Position numbers and translations under genes: made by a program. Shown here one piece after another: positions 19,954 through 29,122 of a stretch of DNA of 64,000 nt. Every line of letters starts with the position of its first letter. The stretch's first letter is position 1. The notes below the pieces were generated by a model. It was not told the DNA's origin. It searched no databases and saw only the letters and a list, made by a program, of their open reading frames with translations. Origin of the DNA: Flavobacterium endophyticum (GTDB lineage: Bacteria > Bacteroidota > Bacteroidia > Flavobacteriales > Flavobacteriaceae). Location: assembly GCF_003634455.1 (NCBI RefSeq), contig NZ_RBLC01000001.1:1692417-1756416 (forward strand), in the 5' to 3' direction.

Positions 19954-20598
19954 TTAAAGTGCCTTTGAGATTTTTATTACTTCTTCTTTCGTGATGACAT
20001 ACGCCACATCGTCAGGCTTGAGTTCCATGACAGAAGTTCCCGTAAATTCGCCAAAAGCAGGCAAGATCATCTGTTCTCTCGATCGGAAAAAGCAAGGCAG
20101 TTTTAAAAACTGACGTCCTTGTCCTGTCAGCATAACCGAGGGATGGATGTGTCCCGAAAAGGTAAAAGCGCCTTCGCGTTCTTCTGGGAAATGAGTCAGC
20201 AGGAAACCATCTAGCAGCCATTCGCTTACTATAGGAATATGCAATTCTTCATATTTCTGCGGACTCACAATATCGTGGTTGCCGGCTATCAGGATAATAG
20301 GCAGCGCTGTACGGGCTACCCATTCTTCAAAGAAATGCCATTCCTTGTTTAAAGCACTGTGAAACAGGTCGCCCAAGAAGCAGATTTTTTCAGGAACAAA
20401 ATACGCTACAAGTTCGTCGAGCCTGCTAAAATTCATAAAGATTGCCTTGGCAGGTAATGCCGATCCGTGTTTCCTGAAATGCGAGATCTTTCCCAGATGC
20501 GCATCCGAGATGAGGAGCATTTTCTTGCCAACCCAATAGAGCGCCCCGCTGTTGTGGAGCACAAAGGTTTGTCCGTTAATTTCTATTTCTAATGTCAT
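19954..20598 (-). CDS. pdeM: Ligase-associated DNA damage response endonuclease PdeM
   Basis: This 214-residue metallophosphoesterase shows all the metal-binding motifs in order: DAHLGK, LGDLFHS, AGNHD, THFP and SGHIHPS. In the LAD group this protein is encoded with an ATP-dependent ligase, an Lhr-like helicase and an MBL-fold exonuclease, and is predicted to process DNA ends. It is the last gene of the four-gene minus-strand operon here, 25 nt after the helicase. Start: the ATG at 20596-20598 is followed by TLEIEINGQTF, as is usual for the family. Confidence 0.92.
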   Translation of the reverse strand: MTLEIEINGQTFVLHNSGALYWVGKKMLLISDAHLGKISHFRKHGSALPAKAIFMNFSRLDELVAYFVPEKICFLGDLFHSALNKEWHFFEEWVARTALPIILIAGNHDIVSPQKYEELHIPIVSEWLLDGFLLTHFPEEREGAFTFSGHIHPSVMLTGQGRQFLKLPCFFRSREQMILPAFGEFTGTSVMELKPDDVAYVITKEEVIKISKAL

Positions 20599-20623
20599 GC
20601 AAGAATTTTTTAGTGGTAGCTCG

Positions 20624-23083
20624 TTATTTCATATAGCTGGCGGTCATCTTTTTTATGCGTTCTGCCAGCGTTTCGGTAGACAATCGTTCCCTCAGCCTGT
20701 CCGTGATTATTGGAAAGCTAAAGGGCGTCGGCTTCTCGCATGGCTTCCATACAATCTGCTGGTTTTGTATGCGCTCCAAGGCTTCAATGAGACGGCCTTC
20801 TTCCAGCTGGTGCTCAAATGTTTCCCGATAAGCTTGTTGCAATAATAAATTATCCGGTTCATAATCCCTGAACACTTCAAAAATTAGCTGGGACCCGCTT
20901 TGCAGGTGTTTGGTTTTTATAATCCTGCCGGGATATCCACTAAAAACCAGTCCTGCTATGACGGATATGTCCCTGAATTTTCTTCTGGCAATCTCAGTAG
21001 CATTCAAGCTTTTCTGAAGATCGTGATGCAAGTGCTCGGGCGTGAAAAGATTATTGTCTAATACCTGCTGTATGTCGATTTCAGTATCGCTCAAGAGTTC
21101 AAAGCCGTAATCATTATACGCAAGCGAAAAGGTAATCGGCGAAAGCAGGCTGATCCGATACGCCATCAGGCTTGCCAATGCCTCATGCACAAAACGGCCC
21201 TCAAAAGGATAAAACAAGGCATGATAGCCTTCGCGGGTCTTGAATGTTTCTATGAGGAATTCGTCTGCATCGGGCACAATAGATTCCTTGCGTTGGCGGG
21301 CAAAGAGAGGTGCAAGCGCATGCAGTTCTGGCGACCTGGCATGCGCATTGGCCGCATAAAGTTCCTGCCGCAAGAGCTCGCTCATCTGGGACGAAAGTGT
21401 CATCCTGCTTCCCATCCAACTCGCGTGCTGTGCTTTTGCAGACGGATTGGCCCTGCGGACCAAGACTTCCATGTTTTTTGTGCGGTACAGTTCTAGCTTG
21501 CGTCCGGCAAAAATAAAAACGTCTCCGGGATACAGTTTGGAGGCAAACGATTCTTCGATGCTGCCGATATAACCGCCGCCGAGAAATTTGACATTCATGA
21601 CCGCATCGCCTACAATAGTGCCCATCTGCATGCGATGACGAAGCGCGACACTTCGACTGTTTACCTTAAAAAGCCCGTCGGATTCTATATCTACTTTTTT
21701 GTATTCGTCATAGGCTTCGAGGCTTTGGCTTCCTTTGGTAATAAAATTAAGCACCCACGTCCAATTTTCTTCTGTCATGGCTTGGTAACAGAAGGTGCTT
21801 TTTACCTCTTTATAAATCTCAGAAGGATAAAATCCGTCCGATACCGCTAAGGTCACGAGGTATTGTACCAAGACATCCCAGCTGTTCAGATAGGGAATGC
21901 GGTCTTCTACTACTGTTTCTTTGACAGCGCGCTTCAAGGCCGATGCTTCTACGAGCTCTATGGCATGCGTTGCCAGAAAATAAATGACGCTCTGCTGCCC
22001 GGGACGGTGACCGCTGCGTCCGGCACGCTGCAGGAACCGCGCCACGCTTTTGGGCCCGCCAATCTGTATGACGGTTTCGACAGGCGCAAAATCTACTCCG
22101 AGGTCAAGGCTGGAGGTGCAGATGACGGCCTTGAGCTGTTCATCGCGTACCGCCTGTTCTACCCACTGCCTTGTTTCGCGGCTGATGCTTCCGTGGTGCA
22201 TGGCCATGTCGCCTGCAAATTCAGGATATTTTTCTAACAGGGCCTGAAACCAGATTTCGCATTGGGCCCTTACGTTGGTAAACACAAGGGTTGTCTTGCT
22301 GGCCTTGATGATTTTGGCCACTTCATCGATAAGATGGAGTCCCATGTGGCCTCTCCACGGATACGTGTCCATTTTTTCAGGGATGATCGACTGGACTTTT
22401 ATCTTTTTATGGATATGCGCCTTGACAAGTGTCGAATTTTGGAACGCTTCAGATTCCGGCCCGAGCAATACTTCCCGCGCCTGATCAAGATTGCCGATGG
22501 TTGCCGATATTCCCCAAATGCGGAGCTTGGGTGCTATCGTCTTTAGCCTCGACAGCGCCAATTCGGTCTGTACGCCGCGCTTGGTACCTAAGAGCTCATG
22601 CCATTCGTCTATGATGATGGCAGCACAGCCTTTAAAAATAGTATCATAGCCTTTGGAAGCCAACATGAGCTGCAGGCTTTCGGGCGTGGTAACGAGCAGG
22701 TCGGGCATCTTGGTTTTCTGTTTGCTTTTTTCAGACGATGAGGTATCGCCGGTACGGATGCCTACTGTCAGGCCGGTTTCTAAATCGTAGGCAGCTCTTT
22801 CGGCGGCCTGTTTTATTTCGACAGACAAGGCTCGGAGCGGCGTCACCCATATCGCTTTTAGGCCTGGCGCGTGTTTTGTCTTGTACTGAGGGTTCTTTTT
22901 GATATAGTCGAGCATGATCGGTATCCACAGGGCATAGGTCTTGCCGCTGCCTGTCGGGGCATTGAGCAGGCCGTTCTTTCCTTGGAGGAAAGCTTCCCAT
23001 GCCTGCAGCTGGAAGGCATAGGGTTTCCAACCTTTGCTAGCAAACCAGCCTTTGGCTATGTCAAAAAGTTCGTGCCTGTTCAT
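20624..23083 (-). CDS. Ligase-associated DNA damage response DEXH-box helicase (Lhr-like)
   Basis: This is an 819-residue superfamily 2 helicase. Motif I is APTGSGKT (about residue 41), motif II is the DEWH box (IIIDEWHELLGTKRG), motif III is SATIGN, and motif VI is QRAGRSGHRPGQ. Downstream lies the winged-helix/DEAD-associated region typical of Lhr proteins. The length matches the bacterial LAD helicase family. It lies between the DNA ligase (14 nt upstream) and pdeM (25 nt downstream), and probably unwinds or remodels damaged DNA for the partner nucleases and ligase. All helicase motifs look intact. Confidence 0.93.
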   Translation of the reverse strand: MNRHELFDIAKGWFASKGWKPYAFQLQAWEAFLQGKNGLLNAPTGSGKTYALWIPIMLDYIKKNPQYKTKHAPGLKAIWVTPLRALSVEIKQAAERAAYDLETGLTVGIRTGDTSSSEKSKQKTKMPDLLVTTPESLQLMLASKGYDTIFKGCAAIIIDEWHELLGTKRGVQTELALSRLKTIAPKLRIWGISATIGNLDQAREVLLGPESEAFQNSTLVKAHIHKKIKVQSIIPEKMDTYPWRGHMGLHLIDEVAKIIKASKTTLVFTNVRAQCEIWFQALLEKYPEFAGDMAMHHGSISRETRQWVEQAVRDEQLKAVICTSSLDLGVDFAPVETVIQIGGPKSVARFLQRAGRSGHRPGQQSVIYFLATHAIELVEASALKRAVKETVVEDRIPYLNSWDVLVQYLVTLAVSDGFYPSEIYKEVKSTFCYQAMTEENWTWVLNFITKGSQSLEAYDEYKKVDIESDGLFKVNSRSVALRHRMQMGTIVGDAVMNVKFLGGGYIGSIEESFASKLYPGDVFIFAGRKLELYRTKNMEVLVRRANPSAKAQHASWMGSRMTLSSQMSELLRQELYAANAHARSPELHALAPLFARQRKESIVPDADEFLIETFKTREGYHALFYPFEGRFVHEALASLMAYRISLLSPITFSLAYNDYGFELLSDTEIDIQQVLDNNLFTPEHLHHDLQKSLNATEIARRKFRDISVIAGLVFSGYPGRIIKTKHLQSGSQLIFEVFRDYEPDNLLLQQAYRETFEHQLEEGRLIEALERIQNQQIVWKPCEKPTPFSFPIITDRLRERLSTETLAERIKKMTASYMK

Positions 23084-23097
23084 GGTGTTTCTGACGT

Positions 23098-24702
23098 TTA
23101 TTTCGGGATCATACTCTTTAAGTCTTCAATCGTGTTGGCGTCTTCTATTTTTTTATCGGTACGCCATCTCAATATACGCGGAAAACGCGTGGCTATGCCG
23201 CTTTTGTGTCGAGAGGAAAGCGCGATGCCTTCAAAACCGATTTCAAAAACCAGCTTGGGTGTCACGCTCCGCACGGGACCAAAACGTTCCAACGTGTTTT
23301 TCTTTATAAAATCGTCTACCATCCTGAACTCGGCGTCGGTCAGGCCGGAATAGGCCTTAGCAAAAGTGACGAGCTCTCGGGTTCCGTCTTCCTTATCTTG
23401 CCAAAGCGCAAAGGTATAATCGGTAAACAGGGTAGCCCTGCGGCCGCTGCCTCGCATGGCGTAGGTGAGCACTGCATCGATAGAGAAGGGCTCGAGCTTC
23501 CATTTCCACCAGTCGCCTTTTTTGCGGCCTACGAGATAAGGCGATGTCTTGCGTTTCAGCATTAGGCCTTCGCTGTTCAGTTCCCGGGCTCGCGCTCTTT
23601 CTTCGGCAACGGCTTTCCAATTGTCCAGTTCGATGCGTTCCGAAAGTTGCAAAGGGAGTCCATATCCTTTTATAGTGTCATACAGCTGTTCGAGCAGACG
23701 CCTTCTTTCTTCAAACGGGCGTTCCCGTAGGTCTTCGCCCTGCCATTCCAAAAGGTCGTATGCTTTAATGATAACTGGCGTTTTGAGAAGCAGCGCCTTG
23801 GATAGTGCCTTGCGCCCAATCCGTGTCTGAAGCTCGCTAAAGGAGCCTATCTTGCCTTCTTTATACGGCAGGATTTCACCGTCGATAACGGTACCGTCGG
23901 GAATGCTGCCGAGGAAGCTCTGGAACTCCGGATATTTGTCGGTAATCAATTCTTCGCCTCGACTCCAGAGATAGAGCTCTCCATTTCGGACAATGGTCTG
24001 CGACCGTATGCCGTCCCATTTGTGCTCAATGCTCCAGTCATTGCAGTCGCCCAAGTTTTCAGGTTCCGACTCTAGCGCATAGGCGAGGTAGAACGGGTAG
24101 GGCTTGGAGAGATAGTCTTGGCTTTTTTCTTCGAGTATCAGCTTTTGGAAAGTAATCTTTTTGGGATTCCAGTCGCCCATTAGTTTATAGGCCAATATGT
24201 CTTCATCAATAGCTACGGCTTTGGAAAGGGCACGCGTCATCAGTTTCTGGCTTACGCCGATACGGAAGCTGCCGGTAATTAATTTCGTAAAGACAAAGCG
24301 TTCGTAATAGTTGAGCATAAGCCAGTTTTCGTGGAGGTACTCCCGTTTTTCTGTATCGCTTTTTGTTTTTAGGGCAATCATTTCGCCTACGTATTCGCTC
24401 AGGCTTTTTTCGGAGTGTTCTTTAGCATCGGGTATGATGAGGGCTATGGTTTCGGCCAGATCGCCTACGATATGATAGGATTCTTCAAAGAGCCATAGCG
24501 GAATATGAGCAAGTTCAGAAGCCCACAGCCTGAGCAGGGTAGTATTGACCGGTCTCGGCGGACGCCGGTGCGATAGCAGTGCGATGGTCCATACCTTGTC
24601 AGGATCGCTGGCATTGCGGAAGTATTCCGTCAGGGCATCTACCTTGACGGATGTCTTGTTGGAGCTGTCCAGTGCTTTTATGAGTGCTGCAAAATTTCTC
24701 AT
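23098..24702 (-). CDS. ATP-dependent DNA ligase (LAD type)
   Basis: The protein has 534 residues. The adenylation motif is KWDG with the nucleophilic lysine at K228 (EHKWDGIRSQ). Further nucleotidyltransferase motifs are visible: DGEILPY, SEGLMLKRK and KWKLEP. The N-terminal about 200 residues are the DNA-binding domain and the C-terminus is the OB fold, ending in GIATRFPRILRWR. The family is the bacterial LAD ligase, distinct from the housekeeping NAD-dependent LigA. Its ATG overlaps the stop of the upstream exonuclease gene (ATGA), which indicates translational coupling. Confidence 0.95.
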   Translation of the reverse strand: MRNFAALIKALDSSNKTSVKVDALTEYFRNASDPDKVWTIALLSHRRPPRPVNTTLLRLWASELAHIPLWLFEESYHIVGDLAETIALIIPDAKEHSEKSLSEYVGEMIALKTKSDTEKREYLHENWLMLNYYERFVFTKLITGSFRIGVSQKLMTRALSKAVAIDEDILAYKLMGDWNPKKITFQKLILEEKSQDYLSKPYPFYLAYALESEPENLGDCNDWSIEHKWDGIRSQTIVRNGELYLWSRGEELITDKYPEFQSFLGSIPDGTVIDGEILPYKEGKIGSFSELQTRIGRKALSKALLLKTPVIIKAYDLLEWQGEDLRERPFEERRRLLEQLYDTIKGYGLPLQLSERIELDNWKAVAEERARARELNSEGLMLKRKTSPYLVGRKKGDWWKWKLEPFSIDAVLTYAMRGSGRRATLFTDYTFALWQDKEDGTRELVTFAKAYSGLTDAEFRMVDDFIKKNTLERFGPVRSVTPKLVFEIGFEGIALSSRHKSGIATRFPRILRWRTDKKIEDANTIEDLKSMIPK

Positions 24703-25736
24703 AGCGCTTCTGGGTTTTCGGCTTCGTTTTCTTTGGCATCGCTTGGCTCTTCTTCATCACCTTGGTATTGGGTGTTTTCCGTAACGGCATCGTAGCCGAT
24801 CTCGCGGAGGTAGGCACTGAATATCTCGCTGTAGCCATGCGTGCAAATTATTCTTTCGGCTCCGGTTGCCTGTACGCTTTCCAGCAATCCCTGCCAGTCG
24901 CAGTGGTCGCTGAGCGCAAAACCTTTATCAATCGCCCTGCGTCTTCGGGCACCGCGAAAGGCCATCCATCCGCTTGCGGAAGCGGTAACATAAGGTGCCA
25001 TCTTCCGGATCCAGACGGTACCATGCGCACTCGGTGGTGCCAGCACCATGCTTCCAGGGAAGGCTTCTTTTTTGGTTTCTGGAGTAATGCGTATCGTAGC
25101 AGGAAAATCGACCATAGTCCGCAATACTTCGGTCATGTTTTCGACTGCTCCGTGGGTATAGATCGGGCCTATGTGCGGATCAAGATATTTCAGCAGGCGC
25201 TGTGCCTTGCCCAAGGTATATCCAAAAAGCACAGAGGTCTTGCCTTCTGCCTTGTTTTGCGCCCACCATTTGTTGATGTCGTCCATAACTTCGGCTTGCG
25301 GGAGCCATCTAAAGGCGGGAAGGCCAAAAGTATTTTCGGTAATCAGCGTATGGCATTTGATGGCTTCATAGGGTGTAGAAATGCCGTCGTCTTCGGTCTT
25401 ATAATCTCCCGTGAATACCCATACTTCTCCTTTGTATTCTACTCGAACCTGCGAACTGCCAATGATATGGCCTGCTGGATGCAGCGAGAATTTGACGCCG
25501 TTTATCGTAAAGGTTTCTCCCCATTCTTTGCCTGTCACCACGATACTGCCCAAACGGTGCTTGATGATGGGCACGTTCATGTGGTGGGTAATATAGTGCT
25601 GGTGTCCCCATCGCGAGTGGTCGGCATGTCCGTGGGTGATGATGGCGTTCTTTACGGGCCGCCATGGATCAAGATATACATCAGCCTGCGGGCAATAGAT
25701 GCCCTTGTCGTTAAATAGGAGCAACTTTTGTTTCAT
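24699..25736 (-). CDS. Ligase-associated DNA damage response exonuclease (MBL fold)
   Basis: This 345-residue metallo-beta-lactamase-fold nuclease of the SNM1/CPSF73-like group carries the metal motif THGHADHSRWG near residues 33-43, with further ligands HPAGHIIGSSQ, FTGDYK and SDHCDW. It is the first gene of the LAD operon and overlaps the ligase start by 4 nt (ATGA). It is predicted to trim DNA ends at breaks before ligation. The short C-terminal tail after residue 320 is acidic and probably disordered. Confidence 0.93.
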   Translation of the reverse strand: MKQKLLLFNDKGIYCPQADVYLDPWRPVKNAIITHGHADHSRWGHQHYITHHMNVPIIKHRLGSIVVTGKEWGETFTINGVKFSLHPAGHIIGSSQVRVEYKGEVWVFTGDYKTEDDGISTPYEAIKCHTLITENTFGLPAFRWLPQAEVMDDINKWWAQNKAEGKTSVLFGYTLGKAQRLLKYLDPHIGPIYTHGAVENMTEVLRTMVDFPATIRITPETKKEAFPGSMVLAPPSAHGTVWIRKMAPYVTASASGWMAFRGARRRRAIDKGFALSDHCDWQGLLESVQATGAERIICTHGYSEIFSAYLREIGYDAVTENTQYQGDEEEPSDAKENEAENPEAL

Positions 25737-25837
25737 AGCAAAAGGGACAATAGCTAATGGAAGCCTTGTCTTATAAAGTTACAATCGTGAAGATGATTTT
25801 GAAAGCTGTTTCTGAGAAGTTTAACTTTTGTGGAAGG

Positions 25838-25872
25838 AAAAAAGGCTTCTCTATTTTGAGAAGCCTTTTTTT
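25838..25872 (-). terminator. Rho-independent terminator after tRNA-Arg
   Basis: A perfect stem AGGCTTCTC / GAGAAGCCT with a 6-nt loop is flanked by A-runs and T-runs on both sides, so it can work in both directions. It lies directly after the 3' end of the minus-strand tRNA-Arg. Confidence 0.8.
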
Positions 25873-25891
25873 ATTTAGGAATTATCGTTTG

Positions 25892-25963
25892 TAGCCTCGG
25901 CGGGGATCGAACCTGCATCAAAAGTTTAGGAAACTCCCATTCTATCCATTGAACTACGAGGCC
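25892..25963 (-). tRNA. tRNA-Arg (anticodon CCU)
   Basis: Read on the minus strand, the acceptor arms GGCCTCG and CGAGGCT pair fully (one G-U), with discriminator A. The D-arm contains GTTCAATGGATAGAAT. The anticodon loop TTCCTAA gives CCU, and the T-loop is TTCGATC. One A-C mismatch is seen in the T stem. CCA is not encoded. Confidence 0.92.
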
Positions 25964-26139
25964 ATGGTGCAAAAATAAAACAATTAGCGGTTTATTAAAA
26001 AGTCTTCGTGCTTTTGTGGCTGTTTTTTTGCTTTTCGGTTTTTAACGGAATGGACTCACATGCTAAGGGTTTCCCAAAATTGTAGTTCGAAACCTTTTTA
26101 TTATTATATTTATACGACCATTAAACCAAGCACTTATTT

Positions 26140-26697
26140 ATGAAGAAGACCTACATTAAATATGATATTAATGCGGCCTGCCGTGCGATTATGCAAGAAC
26201 AGCTGACAGGCCTGGGGATTGATTATGAGCTTGAAGAACTGGGCGAAATCGTAATCAAGAAAAAGGTACCTCCTGCCATTTTCATGACATTGCAGGCTAA
26301 CTTGAAGCGCTACGGCATCGATATTCTCGATGACCAAAAGAGCCAGCTGATCCAGCGGATCAAGAATACGATTATCGATATGGTAGGGCGAGACAAGCTG
26401 CCAAGCTCCAAGATATCGCATTATCTGGCAGAACGGCTGCAGATGAACTACAATTATATATCTGCCGTATTTTCGGAGCATACGCATACGTCGATCGAGA
26501 ATTATATCATACTCCAAAAAATAGAACGGGCCAAAAAGCTGCTGCTGCACGATTTGTCACTGACGGAAATATCGCACCTGCTCAGCTACAGCAGCGTTGC
26601 CCACCTGTCGGGACAGTTTAAAAAAATGACGGGGCTTTCGCCTTCCGCATTCAAGAAAATTATCAGTGAACGAAAAAAAATCGCACATACAAACTAA
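26140..26697 (+). CDS. AraC-family helix-turn-helix regulator
   Basis: The protein has 185 residues. The C-terminal about 100 residues form an AraC/XylS DNA-binding domain: a first HTH around KISHYLAERLQMNYNYISAVF and a second around LTEISHLLSYSSVAHLSGQF, ending with the signature FKKMTGLSPSAFKK. The N-terminal about 75 residues are a small domain without a recognisable ligand-binding cupin. This short form is common in Bacteroidota next to receiver-domain proteins. The gene ends 18 nt before a lone receiver gene, so the two are probably co-transcribed and may act in one pathway. Confidence 0.85.
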   Translation: MKKTYIKYDINAACRAIMQEQLTGLGIDYELEELGEIVIKKKVPPAIFMTLQANLKRYGIDILDDQKSQLIQRIKNTIIDMVGRDKLPSSKISHYLAERLQMNYNYISAVFSEHTHTSIENYIILQKIERAKKLLLHDLSLTEISHLLSYSSVAHLSGQFKKMTGLSPSAFKKIISERKKIAHTN

Positions 26698-26715
26698 CTT
26701 AATTAACTATTATCT

Positions 26716-27168
26716 ATGGCAAAAGAAGGGAAAATGCATATCGTGCTGGCGGACGATGACCAAGATGACCGCGAGCTTTTTAGGGAGGCTATTGAGGAAC
26801 TAAATCTGGATGTGGAATTAACTCTTTTCAAAAATGGGGATGAACTCCTGGATTACCTCCACGATCCAGGAAACGAAAAGTTGCCTCATATCTTGTTCCT
26901 CGACCTGAACATGTTATGTACAAAGTATGACGACTGCCTGACGGAAATACGTCGCCATAGTCGTTTCAAAGACTTGTCTATCGCCATTTATTCGTCTTCG
27001 AGTTCCGAAACCGACGTGCACGCTACTTTTGTTGGGGGTGCTAATATCTATATCAAAAAGCCCAACGATTTCGAAGTGCTAAAACAATCGCTACGCGAGG
27101 TGCTCAAGATCAACTGGCAGTTCCATACTTCGGGACTGGACAAGGGTACTTTCCTTTTCCGGATTTAG
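26716..27168 (+). CDS. Single-domain response regulator (receiver only)
   Basis: The 150 residues consist of a receiver domain only. The acidic pocket is ADDDQDD, the likely phosphoacceptor is the Asp in LFLDLNM, the conserved Ser/Thr lies in IAIYSSSS, and the conserved Lys is in YIKKPNDF. The loop after the phosphoacceptor reads LNMLCTKYDD, where this family normally has LNMPxxNG, so the proline and NG turn are lost. There is no output domain, so it should work through protein contacts, possibly with the AraC-type protein 18 nt upstream or with an unlinked kinase. Confidence 0.85.
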   Translation: MAKEGKMHIVLADDDQDDRELFREAIEELNLDVELTLFKNGDELLDYLHDPGNEKLPHILFLDLNMLCTKYDDCLTEIRRHSRFKDLSIAIYSSSSSETDVHATFVGGANIYIKKPNDFEVLKQSLREVLKINWQFHTSGLDKGTFLFRI

Positions 27169-27189
27169 ACGGAAAAGACCTTGTATTTT

Positions 27190-27849
27190 TTACGATCCTC
27201 CTGTTTCGCTATTCGGAGCATCTACAGGCTTAGACTGTGGCGATCCTTTCTGGCGCAAGAAGATGGAGAGGACGATGATTGCCAATACCGAAAGAAATTC
27301 GCTCTGCCAGTTCTGGAAGGATTCAAACCAGAATCTGGAATCGCCAAGATAGGCAAGCGGTGTTTGTTGTGGCAGTCCTTGTAAAGCCAGCTGTTCGTTT
27401 TCGTCTTTCAGGCTTCCGTAAAAATGCAGGACAAATGAGGCCAAAAAGAGCAGGAACAGGGCAATCGTCAGCGAGTTTTTGTAGAGTCCCATGATCCACC
27501 CGCCTGCCTTGACAGGCCAAGGTGCGTCTTTTCTTCTTTTTGAGGGCTCTCGGTCTACTTCTTCGGTCTTGTCAAAATCTTTGGATTCTGAAGAACCTTT
27601 CTGTTGCAGAAAGATGGCCAAGACTACAAATAGCGCCATCTGCAGGAATTCGCTTTCCCAGTTTTCGAAAGTCGCTTGGATAAAATGGCCTGTATGGAGG
27701 TATTCTGAGAGCGGTATTGGTGCGACACCGTCTTCGTGAAGTTCTTTGTTGTGTTCTCGATATCCAGTTAGCGTCTGCCCGACAAGCGATACTATAAAGA
27801 GGAGCAGGAACACTAAGGAGAGGCTGTTGTTACGTATGAATTTTTTCAT
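27190..27849 (-). CDS. DUF6766 family membrane protein
   Basis: The protein has 219 residues from the ATG at 27847-27849. A longer in-frame start 78 nt upstream is rejected because the ATG opens directly into MKKFIRNNSLSLVFLLLF. It has four membrane helices in two similar halves. Each half has a hydrophobic helix, a loop with FENWESEFL or FQNWQSEFL, a second helix, and a tail FLQQKGSSESK or FLRQKGSPQSK. The halves are joined by a basic segment (PSKRRKDAPW). I believe this is the DUF6766 family; the function is unknown. It converges on the receiver gene. Confidence 0.75.
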   Translation of the reverse strand: MKKFIRNNSLSLVFLLLFIVSLVGQTLTGYREHNKELHEDGVAPIPLSEYLHTGHFIQATFENWESEFLQMALFVVLAIFLQQKGSSESKDFDKTEEVDREPSKRRKDAPWPVKAGGWIMGLYKNSLTIALFLLFLASFVLHFYGSLKDENEQLALQGLPQQTPLAYLGDSRFWFESFQNWQSEFLSVLAIIVLSIFLRQKGSPQSKPVDAPNSETGGS

Positions 27850-27988
27850 AAGTATGTTTTTGTACGTATAAATGTCCGTTACTTTTTTGGATTGTGTCTT
27901 ATACTTTTTTGGATAAATCTTATACAAACAAAAATCCAGACATTGCTGTCTGGATTAATTTTCTATGGGTGTATGTAAGAATACAAAA

Positions 27989-28270
27989 CTATTTCTTCTT
28001 TCTGTTTATAGTATTCATTTTTCGAGCAGGCGGATATATCTTTGACTTTAAGGAGTTTCGGATGGAATGGTAGCTGCCGATGCACTTTTCAAGTTCCAGC
28101 ACTAATATTTTGTAATAATCGTAGGTTCCTTGGAGCTCTGTCGCCTTATTTCTGATGGCTTGATCTTGTTCTTCAGAAATAGTACTATCTCCATATAGGT
28201 TGTGATATTCTTTATATCTGCCGTAAATCTCTACCAATTGTTCGTGGTCTTTGGTATCTATTTTTATCAT
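27989..28270 (-). CDS. Small hypothetical protein
   Basis: The 93-residue protein is predicted to be mostly alpha-helical and charged, with a basic C-terminus (ARKMNTINRKKK). It has no signal peptide or membrane segment. The body (RYKEYHNLYG, then EEQDQAIRNKATEL, then ILVLELEKCIGSY) could form a short helical hairpin. I do not recognise the family. Support for it being real is the isolated position with an ATG and no competing frame. Confidence 0.55.
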   Translation of the reverse strand: MIKIDTKDHEQLVEIYGRYKEYHNLYGDSTISEEQDQAIRNKATELQGTYDYYKILVLELEKCIGSYHSIRNSLKSKIYPPARKMNTINRKKK

Positions 28271-28353
28271 TTGTACACTATTTGAACCGTGGCCGCCGGT
28301 TGTCTAGACAATTATTTTGTTTCTAAAAGCTGGCTTGCAATCCAGCCCACAGA

Positions 28354-29097
28354 TTAATTCAAATAATCTGCAATATCGATATCCCCTTTGACCACCAGAT
28401 TGCCGTTCTCTATTTTTTCCTGTAGCACAATCATATTGGCCCCAACGGTCTGGATGAGCTGCACTCGTATCGGAGCAGTACCCGCATAAGGCTCGGTCGT
28501 TCCTGGTTTATACAATTCTAAATACACCGGTGCCGTGGCGCTAAAAAAACTATAGACTTTTAGTTCCGAAAAATTCTCTTTCCCGATGTTCTCAAATTGT
28601 GCTAGCACCGTTCCGTTTTCTCTTTTCAGTACTCCCTTTACCGTTTCCAATCCGGAGCCCGAGAATTCTCCCAAATTCGGAAAAATAAATACAAAGCCTA
28701 CTCTTCCGATATTTACGGTTGGCTTGACGGCATACGTCTCCAGAAAAATATCAGGCAGGTTAAAGAAATACAGCTCCTTGTAATCGTCAATGTTGTCATA
28801 CGTGATGTCATACTTCGCCAATTCATTGCCCGTCTCGTTATCATAAATGCCCAACAGATCTCTTTCACCCCTGTCTAAAACAAACTGCAAGGTAGTTTCA
28901 ATATTATTGGCATAGCTGCTCTGCTGGTTGATTATCACCGGCTCTCCGTTAAACCTGAACTGTACGGCATGAGGGCTCGAATAGCCTTTTATTTTTACCG
29001 TTCCTGGTTTTTGAGCGGCATCAACAGCATCGGTAAGCTCGCCTTCACAAGAAGCCAGAACCAACAATCCCATTATAAATACTAATGTCTTTTTCAT
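28354..29097 (-). CDS. Lipoprotein of the TonB uptake locus
   Basis: The protein has 247 residues. A type II signal peptide with lipobox LASC places the lipidated Cys at residue 17. The mature part is beta-rich and starts GTVKIKGYSSPHAVQFRFNG, resembling DUF4397-type or surface lipoproteins, though I cannot name the family. It is the last gene of the minus-strand series FecR, TonB receptor, T9SS protein, lipoprotein, so it is probably an outer-membrane partner of the receptor, for instance in ligand capture. Confidence 0.75.
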   Translation of the reverse strand: MKKTLVFIMGLLVLASCEGELTDAVDAAQKPGTVKIKGYSSPHAVQFRFNGEPVIINQQSSYANNIETTLQFVLDRGERDLLGIYDNETGNELAKYDITYDNIDDYKELYFFNLPDIFLETYAVKPTVNIGRVGFVFIFPNLGEFSGSGLETVKGVLKRENGTVLAQFENIGKENFSELKVYSFFSATAPVYLELYKPGTTEPYAGTAPIRVQLIQTVGANMIVLQEKIENGNLVVKGDIDIADYLN

Positions 29098-29122
29098 TTA
29101 ATTATGATTACATTTTATATTT

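Noticed and set aside
19929..19972. Possible stem between the histidine kinase and pdeM genes
   Set aside because: AAATCTCA and TGAGATTT pair, but the loop is more than 25 nt and there is only a short T-run, so I do not call a terminator.
24762..25718. 318-codon open frame on the plus strand
   Set aside because: It is the antisense shadow of the LAD exonuclease, which has all family motifs; the shadow translation shows no domain.
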